A stretch of 64,000 bases of DNA from Cyclospora cayetanensis (taxonomy: Eukaryota > Apicomplexa > Conoidasida > Eucoccidiorida > Eimeriidae), in the NCBI RefSeq assembly GCF_002999335.1, contig NW_020312369.1, forward strand, positions 527,365 through 591,364. The letters run 5' to 3'. Position numbers and translations under genes: made by a program. This document shows positions 47,440 to 58,238 of the stretch, piece after piece. Each line of letters begins with the position of its first letter. Position 1 is the first letter of the stretch. Under the pieces are notes generated by a model that worked only from the letters and a program-made list of their open reading frames with translations, searched no databases and was not told the origin of the DNA.

Positions 47440-47990
47440 TCAACTGAAAAGAATTAGAGAGATAGAAGGCCCGCTACATGCCTCGATGGTCACACCAGCA
47501 TACTCAGCGGCTGCTCCACGAAGCACTGGCAAATCGGCAGAAATTATGAGGGATTGCATCAACATGTCATGTGTGACGTTACAAACGCGATAATCAAAGT
47601 TACTCAAAGAGAAGAAAGCGTTTGGGGACGAAGGCGGGCCCAGCAAGGATCCTTCTTGAGGGCAATTGTTTACTGCATGAACACACACGGCTGCTACTCA
47701 TCCTCTACGAAGCGCTCAGCGCGAGCTGCAGGAGAGGGAGAGTCTCGGATTGTTGTTCGGTTTGCATTTCATGAATTAAAACATAGCAAACAGAGAGCTG
47801 AATCCCAAAAGCTGCGTGTGTAGCACCAGCCTGGGAAAAACGGTCATCTAGCACTGCATCAGCCACGATGGTAAAACTGGTAAGCCGATAAGGATCGAGG
47901 AATATAAAATCTAGGTGGACTGTTTTCTTGAACAGTTCTGAATTGCATATTCCAATGAAATTGAGGGGATCTGCGGCTTGGCGACCCATA
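47440..47990 (-). CDS. Possible short multi-exon gene, unidentified
   Basis: From the ATG near 47989 a frame reads MGRQAADPLNFIGICNSELF and LTSFTIVADAVLDDRFSQA. If spliced from the GT after this to the CTCTCCTGCAG acceptor near 47733 it ends RAERFVEDE, a protein of about 65 residues. A second frame further on (47440-47688) contains THDMLMQSLIISADLPVLRG. No family is recognised. A plus-strand frame at about 48018-48277 with a hydrophobic run (HVMMWLLVGGFAALNYVCII) lies next to it but has no ATG. Confidence 0.28.
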
Positions 47991-48810
47991 TTTATACACC
48001 TGTGCGCCCTCCCCTACAGCCTATACGTCCTGGTGTACGCCGGAAGTTTGTATCTGGAGAGCCCAAGGCACATGTAATGATGTGGCTTTTAGTTGGCGGC
48101 TTCGCAGCACTTAATTACGTTTGCATTATAAAGCAACGCGAAGTTGCCTGTGAAGCTATTATCTGGCTCGGACATTGTTGCCGAGCAAGCTTGTCGCTTG
48201 ACTCTTACATGGGGTTTTCTGGCACTGGCTATCTTGCCTTCTCAATATCTGCCTTTCTGATACCATGTATCTACTAGTTGAAGGCACGTAGTATCATACG
48301 CGTTCTCTCAATGGGATGCAGATGCCTTTAATGGAGGAAGGCGTGGTTTGGTGCCATCAATGCAGAAGAAAAAGCATAGACAAACACGGCAGAATGCCGA
48401 CGACAGAAAGGAGGGGCGAGGGGAAACGAAGAGCACAATAACGCTGCCTATAAAAGGAAACTCCCAGTTGAGGAGATGAATGGGATAGGGGATGTATAGA
48501 CGACGCCCACATATCCCAAAATGAAGAAGGGGAACATGTGGCAGCACGTGGCAGGCGATAGAATAAATGAATTCCCCTCAAAAGACGTAAGCTGACTCGT
48601 TCTTTCTGTCGGTGGAAGAAGCAGAGCGGCTTCCACTTTGTTTGGGTATAGTAAAGTACCTTTTTTGACATCTTACCGCTTGGCTCCCTTCCTGAACAAC
48701 AAAAGCACAACTGTGCACAAACCATCAAAAATTCTCTAGTAAAAACCTGCACGAGTAATCCATCCATCCAAACACGGTCTCGAAAGCTCCCTGAGCAGTG
48801 TAGCCCTCCC

Positions 48811-51800
48811 TCAATCCATGCATTTCCCCCGCAGTGGGCCGTACGTATTCGTTTTAGCGGGCTGATGGTGCAGGTGGTGCTGGTGCTGCTGCTGCTGGGC
48901 CTTAGCGGACGCTTTTTCTCGGTTCTTCTTTTCGATGGAAGCCCGAATGCGAGTTGCACAGAAATAGCAGTACCAGTCCTCATCTGCTGGGGGAGGGTGA
49001 TCGTCCGTGTAACCCGAGCAGAGCCAGTGATACCACTGCAGACAGCCTGTGCAACAGCAAAGCACAGCAGCAGCAACCAGTAGGGAGGCCAATGCAGAAA
49101 GCTCGAACCAGCGAAGGCTCCCTCCAGCCAGGCGCAGCGCGAGGCGACGGCTCGCACAGGGCAACTCCCAAACAACGAGGCAGTTCACGACGAGTTCACT
49201 GCGAAGAGCTGCCAGCCGAGGCTCACAGTCGCATCCAATCCAATGGAGGCCGTCACCCGGTCCACCCCCTGGCAGCTCCTTATACAGTCCGTTGCAGATT
49301 GGGCAAAACACTGGCTTTGTCTCGCCTTCCACTTGGCCTGGGGGCCCCACTGGCAGTGCGGCGGGGCCTTGTTGCTGCCCTTCTTGCTGGCGAGTCTCGG
49401 GGCCCCCCGAGGAGGCATCCTGGAGGGCCCCCGAGGGGGGCAGGCCTGCGCAGGAGATCCCCCCATACCACTGCGCAGACAAGAGGGCAGCAGACGCAGC
49501 AACCTTCGCAGGAGGAGGCGTCGGCATGCGGGCAGCCGAAGCTTTCATCGCTGCACTCGCTGCTGCACCGTCGCTTTCGCGCCGCCGCTTTTGCAGCCTT
49601 TGCCCAGCGGCGTCCTCTTCCTCAGGAACGCCTTCCCTCTCCGATGCCCTCCGCTTCCCCTGCAACTCGCTCGTCTCCTCGAAGGGGCCCCTGTCCAGTC
49701 GAGGGGCCCCCGAGGGCCCCTTCGGAGGCACCCACGTAAGCTGCTTGGGGCTGTAGAGGACGCTGTCGCCTCCCCGCTTCCGCAAAGCTTCTGTAGCCAC
49801 AACACGTGACAGCTGCAGCAACTCGCGTTGCTCTGCCAAATGCATGGGAGACGGAGGCGCTGGCGTTTGACTGCCGCTGTCACACTCATCCTCCTCCGAA
49901 AAGTCCACGTCGCCCGTCGCATCTACAAGACGGGGGGGGCCCTTCAAGGGGGCCCCCCCCCCGCCGACGACCTTCGAGGATGCCGCCAGACGAGGTCCGT
50001 GATCCGACAGCCGCTCATCTGCAGTGTCGCCACCAGCACGGCAGCTTGCCGCTGCTGCTGCTCCTCCTCCTGACGGCGACGCTGGCAGCGCTGCTGCTGA
50101 TGCTGCTGCTGCCGCTGCCGCTATGCGGGAAGGCTTCGCATGCGGCAGCCCTGTCAACAAAATCCCAGGAAGGAAACGTTGCTGCAGCAGAGGACCCCAC
50201 GCGCACCAACAACACAAGCTCCAGCATGTACACTCCAACAACAACACAACCTCCAGCATATACACTCCAACAACAACACAACCTCCAGCATGTATACTCC
50301 AACAACAACACAACCTCCAGCATATACACACCAACAACAACACAAGCTCCAGCATATACACTCCAACAACAACACAAGCTCCAGCGTGACACACCAACAA
50401 CAACACAAGCTCCAGCGTATACACTCCAACAACAACACAAGCTCCAGTATATACACTCCAACAACAACACAAGCTCCAGCATATACACACCAACAACAAC
50501 ACAAGCTCCAGCATATGCGCGCACTCCTACTCCCCCGAATACCACACGGAACAAGAGCACTAGCGAAGATTCCGACAGTCAACAGATCCGTCCCCGCTGC
50601 TGCTGCAGAATGATAGGGGGCCCCACCTGAAGATATTCGATGGGTCGAACCCCCAATTGGTGCAGTGGATTCACCCAGCCGCCTCTGGTAGCGGGCATCC
50701 TCCCATCATTGCTCCGTGCCCCCAAAAGCTTCTGGGGGGCCCCCGGAGGCCTTTGGGGCCCCTGGATCGAATGATACAGACAGTACACCTTGTGCGAGGC
50801 TCCGTGGTGCCCCTCCATCCGGCAGCCCAACACGCGAGCACAAGAAATATGAAACCTGCGCGGCAGCAGCAGCAGCGACATCTGCACATATGCGCATGCA
50901 CGGATGGCTCTCTCACCCCGCGCACCTAGTCTGCAAACACACTTGGTGCTAGTAGGGGGGTGCTCTCGCAGGACGCCTGCGGCGGGGGGGCCCCTTACAC
51001 GTAGGAACAGCGATTCCCGCTGCCGTTGCTGCTGCAACTCATCGTTGCGCCTTGCTGTCGACAAACAACAAAACACACACACACGCGCAAACATACATAC
51101 TCACACGGAAATCCATAGATACACACACATCCATACATCCCATCCATAGACACACAGACACACATGCTCACACACATGCTCACACACATGCTCACACACA
51201 CACATGCTCACACACACAAACACACACAGAAACACACACACACAAATGCTCACACACACAAAAAAACACACACAGAAACACAAATGCTCACACACAGAAA
51301 CACACACACACATCCATAGACACACACAAACATCCACACATCACATCCATACATCACATCCACACATCACATCCATACATCACATCCACACGTCTTCACG
51401 CTAGCCTCCACACACCCGAACCTTTAACCGCCAGGCCTCAAACGAACAAGAAGCCCCCTCTTCCCCCCCCTCGGGATGTATCACCGCTTCCCTCCCAATC
51501 CACCCCCTCCTCCCCACGCGCTCACCGTCTGTCCGCAGAAGCAGCACGGCCTATCGAAGGCAGCCCTTGCAATGCTGCGGAGAGACTCTGTTGGAAGGGC
51601 AGCAAAGCGTGGGGGAACAAGGCCCTCTGCACAAATACAGTGGACCCACTGTGGCTCGCCGTCTACAGGATCTGTCGGATGCGGCGTGCGACTGCTTCTG
51701 AGAAAACACAGCAGCAGCACAAAAAACGCCAACTCAGGATACCTGGAAGCACCCAATCAGAACGAGGCTGCCATCCCTTCCCCCCCATTCAAAACTGCCA

Positions 51801-54800
51801 AACGCAGATAAATACGAGCATCCAAGGAGGCCTACAAGGCTCTCCCTCCGCCTTCTGACACCCCAGTCCTTACCCCGAGGATCTCGTATCCGTCCGCTTC
51901 AGAAGAAGGCCGTCAATTCTGCTGCAAAGGAGACAGCGGCTCATCGCCACTGAGGGGACCTCCCCAGACAAGAGGGCGTCGCATCGGGGGCAAACCCAGG
52001 AATCCATGAGGGCCTCATCACAAGGCCCACTGATGAGATCGTCTCTCCCTGCAGTTGTTGTAGTGGCCGATGAGGATTTTGCAGAGCTGCTTCCTGCATC
52101 CCGCCAAGCCCGTCGACGCTGCAGGCGAACTGCTCTCGCCGCTGCGTCGTTGCCAATGGATACACTCGAGGGCTGTCTTTCCACGGCTCCCCAGCAACCC
52201 CTGCAGACCTTGACGTGACACACAGTGCAGCAGAGCATCATCTCGCTGCTGCAGAGCTGCTGCGGCTGCAACTGCTGCTGCTGCTCGCTTTGCTGCTGCT
52301 GCGAGCCGAAGCCAACGCGTCCACAAAGACAGCACGCAGCGCCCTTGTTCAGAACGGCGAGACGGGATAAGAGCGAGACACTCAGCTCTCCTGGCAGCCG
52401 TCCCTCCTCCAGCAGCGCAGCTTTCCGCAGCGAAGCCGAAGGGACTGCCGGGAGCCTTGTTGCAGCGACGGCCAACTTGCCATTGCTCGAGTAGTTGCTC
52501 GAGTAGTTGCTCGAGTAGTTGCTCGAGTAGTTGCTAGAGGCGCTGCTGCCGCCAAGCTTCAACGACGAGACGGCCCCCGCACTTGCCACTGCTGAGGACG
52601 CTAGTGCACCCGCAGCATCCCCTATGCTGCGAGATCGCACATCGGCAGCAAGCTGATGCAGCAGCTCCCTATTCGACCCCTCCGCCTTGACGCCGAGGGA
52701 AGCCAACAGCAGTGCCAGCGCCTCAAGGAGGCAGCAGCGCGCATGCAAGCCCTGACCTTCCCTCATCGCCGCGAAGCTGGCGGGCACTACTCCGGCGGCG
52801 AAAGTGGTGGAGTTGCCGCCGCCAACTGGCAAGTCTCTCGGGAGGCCTACGGAGGGGCCCCTGACTCCCGCGAAGAGACAGCAAAAGGTCTTTTCGTCGC
52901 ACAGGAAGGAGGGCACTGCCGTGCCAAAGAGGCATGCCGCGATGCGCGCGGCTACCCCTGCGTCTCCCACCTCCCTGATCGCCAGAATTTCTTCTTCGTC
53001 GCCAGAAGGCTGCTGGCCTGCGGAAGCGGTGGAGGCTGCTGCTGCTGGTGCTCTTGGTGCGTTCTCGATGCAAGGCACTTCTGGCGAAAAGTCTGGAAGA
53101 CGCGCTTCGCTGCTCCCCCCCTGGACATGCCGCTCTCCACCTACCGACCCCTTGCTGTGCCTCTGCCCTGCACGGCATGGTGGCAGCTGCTGAGGAGACC
53201 GCTGCTGCTTCTGCCGGAGCTGCTTCAGACGCCTCTGCTGCTGCTGCTGGGGAAGGGGGGCCTCCTCTGCCCAGTCCGAGGCGTTGCTGCCGCAAGACGC
53301 CCTCCGTGTCGCAGCTTTTCTGCTTTTCGGGGGACTGCTGCTGCTGAGGCACTGGCCTTCCCGCTCACTGTCTCTTTCTTCCGGAGCCTCGCCACTGTAT
53401 GGTCTTGGGGTGCGAGACGCTGCTACGCATGCGTCCCCTGCGGCAACTGCTCCTGGACGTCTCTCCAGCAGTCTGCCCTCCACCGCATGCGCCTTCGCCG
53501 CTTCCTGCGGCTGCCCCTTGGCGACTTGCTCTGTGCACTCGTCACCAGCGAGGAGATCCTGAATAACAGCAGTCGTCTGCTTGTGAGACGCGAAGAGCAA
53601 GTCTGCAGTGTCTAAGGCGAGACGCCTCCGCCCCAGATCCACCTCCACTGGCAGATCGAGGGCCCTAGCCTTCACCTTGTCCTTTTCTCTATTCGCTTGG
53701 TACCGGCGCAGAATCTGCAGCACTCGCCGCACGCAGCCTGTTATGAATAAATATAAATATTTCGATATAAATAAAAATATGTGTATGAATATACACACAT
53801 ATATATATATATATATAGACGCACACACACACTGGCAAGCGGAAGGGGCAAGGGAACCAAAGCCCCTATTTCTCCCGCCCCCCCTCCGCTCAACCCGCCA
53901 GACACTGCGCAGTAGGGGGAAAGTGTGTGGCGGCAGCTTTGCATGCGGGAATGTCTCCGAAGGAGCACGGCGCTTTGCCCAGCACCAGCGGCACGCGATG
54001 CTTGCAGCAGCAGATGCAGCAGCAAGGCGTGCCTCGGGCGGCTGCATCTGCTGCTGCAAACATCTGAGAGGGTCAGAGACGTACAAGGGTAGGGGCCCTG
54101 TCTTTGGAGTGCGGATGGCAGAAAACAATCGGCTTCCCCTGATCCCAGTCCGTTTGCAAGGTTTTGCTGGCTGTGGCGCAGGGGAGGTGGAAAGGCCTTG
54201 GACAGTTTTGCTGCGCACACTGCGCGGGTGCTGGTCCCCAGTGGTGGCACAGGAGACAGCGAAGACGCGAGCGATTTTCTTCGACTGCCACACGAACGGT
54301 CTCCTCGGAGACTAAGCCGCTGACTGCCAAGGCACAGCGGACATGCGCCCACACCTTCGGCTGCAAATCGCGACACACGCACATGCAGAAAGCAAACAAG
54401 CAAAAGTGCATGGATGCAAGTGCAAGTGCATGCAAGTGCAAGTGCAAGTGCATGGATGCAAGTGGAAGTGCATGGATGCAAGTGGAAGTGCATGGATGCA
54501 AGTGGAAGTGCATGGATGCAAGTGCATGGATGCAAGTGCAAGTGCATGGATGCAAGTGCAAGTGCATGGATGCAAGTGCATGCATGGATGCAAGTGCATG
54601 GATGCAAGTGGAAGTGCATGGATGCAAGTGCATGGATGCAAGTGCAAGTGCATGCAAGTGCAAGTGCATGCAAGTGCAAGTGCATGCAAGTGCATGGATG
54701 CAAGTGCATGCAAGTGCAAGTGCAAGTGGATGCAAGTGTATGCAAGTGCATGGATGCAAGTGCATCGGTGGCACATTCAAAGCCCCAAGGGGGAGGCAGA

Positions 54801-55353
54801 GTAGACGAGGAAAGGGAGCGGCACTTGACTCACCTTGTCTGTTTTTCGCATGGGGCCTCCCCCAGGGCAAAAACCGTCAAAACCGCAGAGGCAACACACG
54901 GGCAGACGGAGCGTTACTACCAGTCCAGGCACTGGCGACACCTCCACGACGCAGCGCATCTTGGGATCCTTGCTGTGGTATTTGCTGCTCTGCAGCAACT
55001 CCTCTTCCTGCTGCTGCTGGACGCCCCCCGCTCTGCAGCTGCTATTCGCCGCAGCGCTGCTCCGCTGCTGCTGCGTCGTTGTGGTCGCCGCTTCGGCGGA
55101 AATCGTCTCCTCCTCCTCGGAATCCGAAAACACAAAAGGGACCTGCCGCAGATAGTCCATCGGATTGAGGGCTGTTGCAAGCCTTCCACAGGTGTCGCTG
55201 CTGCTGCTGCCGCCGCCATTACTGCTGCTGTTGCTGCTGCCATTACTGCTGCTGTTGCTGCTGCCTCCAGAGTCTGCGGAGGGCAAGGAGACCTCCTCCA
55301 CAGATACTTTGTTTCGAGACAGGGCCTTCTCCGCCGCTGCAGCAGCAGCAGCA

Positions 55354-55384
<31 letters not shown>

Positions 55385-58207
55385 GTGCTGCGAGCAGTGC
55401 TGCTGCTCCCGCTGCAAGCTGCTCCCTGCGCACTGACAAGTCAGCACCGGCACCAGCGTTAGCAGCGGCACTAGCGGCAGCAGCAGCTGCTGCCGCTAGT
55501 GCCGCTGCTGCTGCAGACTTGTCAATGCGCACAGACGGCAACGCTGCTGGCGGGTGGTGGGGAAGGAGAGCAGCTCTCCTGTGATTGAAGCCTCTTGGGC
55601 GCCTTCCATCGCCTTGCTGAAGCCCAATGAGCGTGGGGGGGGTCCATCGATCGAACGCGGAAAGCTGCTCGTGCCCCCAGTTGCTGTGTCTTGCAGCCTT
55701 CGCGGCTGCTGCTTCTGCCAGCGTTCGCGGCGAGGCTGCCAGACGGATGGCTGCCAGCGCTGTTTCCTCGTCGAGAAGGGGCAGCTGCTTCCTCATGAAT
55801 ACACACAACGGACACAGCCACTCTTCGTCTGCACCGTGGCCAGGCGCAAAGCCGCCTGCACCACACACAGGACGACGATCCTCTCCTGCAGCGCTGCTGC
55901 TGCTGCTGCTGCTGCCGCTGCTGCTGCTGCTGCTGCTGACTGCCGGAGCCCTTCGGCTGCTGCAGCCGCCTCCAGCGGCAGTCCGATCGGCCCCTGTAGC
56001 GTTGCTGCTGCTGCTGCTCCCGCTGCTGCTGCTACTGCTGCTGCTGCTGCTGCTGCTCCCGCTGCTGCTGCTGCTACTGCTGCTGCTGTTCCCGCTGCTG
56101 CTGCTGCCAACTGCTGCCGCGCGAGCCGCAGCAGCTACCGAGCGCCCCGCCTCTCCACCCGCTTCTCTGTCTCGCCTTCTCCTCTTTGCCGCAACGGCAG
56201 CAACTGCAGCGTCGAAGCTGCCTGCTCTGCCCCCCAGACATAGAAAATGCGTCGGAATGTAGCAGCCATCACAAAATATTATCGGATCCTCGTCCCAGTC
56301 CTCTCCGCTGCCACATACAGTACACAAGGCCCTTTCCGCCCACTCGGGGGGCAAGCAGCTGCTGTTGCTGCACGTCACGCGAAGCCTCAAGACATCTAAA
56401 GTCTGATCCGCCAAGGTATACGTGTGCCGCGTGTCCAACGCATGCGCTGCAGACTGCTGAATGTAGTGCTGCACCATTTTCTACGCAGTCCAGACACACA
56501 TACATGACAACACACACACATACATACATGACAACAAACACACATACATACATGACAACACACACACATACATGCATGACAACACACACACATACATACA
56601 TGACAACACACATACATACATGGCAACACACACATACATACATGACAACACACATACATACATGACAACACACACACATACACGACAACACACACACATA
56701 CATACATGACAACACACACACATACATGAAAACACACATACATACATGACAACACACACATACATGACAACACACACACATACATACATGACAAGACACA
56801 TACATACATGACAACACACATACATACATGACAACACACACACATACATACATGACAACACACACACATACATGACAACACACATACATGCATGACAACA
56901 CACACACATGCATGACAACACACACACATACATGACAACACACACACATACATGACAACACACATACATACATGACAACACACACATACATGACAACACA
57001 CACACATACATACATGACAACACACACACATACATGACAACACACATACATGACACGCACACGCACAGGCACTGGCACAAGAAAGCAAGGCACATACGGC
57101 TGTGCGAGGAAGGTCCTTAAACTGACTAATCCTCATGGTGAAGCCCAAGACAGAGAGAGACAGAGAGAAAGAGAGAGACGCGCAATCTCAAAACTACGAA
57201 ATCAAACCACAGCAGCAGACACACGCAGGCTCCAGGAGAGCGACGCCAAGGAGGCACAACTCGCACAGACACACAGACACCACTTTTCACGAATCGCACT
57301 CTTCCCCCCTCCCCCCAGCTAAAGCCACATACCTCTTCAGCCTTTGCCCACTCTTGCAGAGCCGGTCGCCTTTCTGATGACACCGATGCTAACAAGCTCT
57401 TGAGTCTGCACATCACCAACACCCCAGAAAACACCCCCAACCCTGAGAATCGCTTCCCTGACTGACCCCCCAAGAGGCCCCCCAAGGGGCCCCCCTAAGG
57501 GGCCCCTAAGGGCCTGTTCGCGGAAGAAAACTCTTCTACACCGCAGCAGCAGCAGCCAACACCGCCAGTACCACTACCACAAGCAGCAGGCAACCCTTCT
57601 CTACAAAGCTTCAGCCTGCTAACCCACCTACAGTCCCCACATTAAGGCCGTTTAAACCACCAGTTGTACGTCTGTGTAGGGCTTACAGGTAGCGCTTCTC
57701 TCGCGCTAAGCGCACAAGACGCCATGTCAGGTTCTCAGCCTCTATCTCCAGAGGCATATCGCCTGAAACTGCGTCGTTTACCGCCTTCGCTTGCTGCTGC
57801 TCTTGCGTGTCTGTGCCTGCGCCTTGCTCTACGGCATGTGGGGGCTTGGCCGTCTGCTGCGCTGATGCCTGCATTTCAACCAGCGGCAGCGGCACCATTC
57901 CTCCATCCCCATCTTGCTGCTCCCTCTGCCGCTTCTCCTTCGGCATGCAGAAAGCCGTCTCCTGAGAAGCTCCCCCGCTAGCGCTGCTGACACGCACCTT
58001 CGACGAAGCCTTCAAGGGGTCTCCACACGCCTCAGCAGCAGCAGCACACGCTGCGGAAGCTCCTGCTGTTCCCTGCCCTTCTGCTGCTGGTGCGTCTGAC
58101 ACGTCAGTCCCCTCTAGAGGCAATCCCCTCGGAGGCTGGCGCTCCTCTGTCTGCTCTCCAAGCACATCGAAATCACCCCTGCCTGGAGCTGCATCCACCG
58201 CTGCTTT

Positions 58208-58238
<31 letters not shown>

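Noticed and set aside
49049..49809. Plus-strand ORFs opposite the C-terminal PHD exons
   Set aside because: The minus strand gives a phase-consistent PHD domain; the plus-strand frames have no domain and arise from GC-rich codon bias.
54312..54804. His/Leu/Cys-rich and Cys/Lys/Met-rich ORFs on both strands
   Set aside because: Both strands stay open only because the intronic GCAAGTGCATGGAT repeat lacks stop triplets.
55165..56262. Plus-strand Leu/Ala-rich ORFs opposite the PHD exon
   Set aside because: They are antisense shadows of CAG/CTG-rich coding sequence on the minus strand, which carries the zinc-binding Cys/His pattern.
56269..57148. Long Cys/Val/Tyr/Met-rich ORFs on the minus strand
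   Set aside because: They are translations of the CACATACATGACAACA intronic minisatellite in all frames and lack any protein-like composition beyond the repeat.
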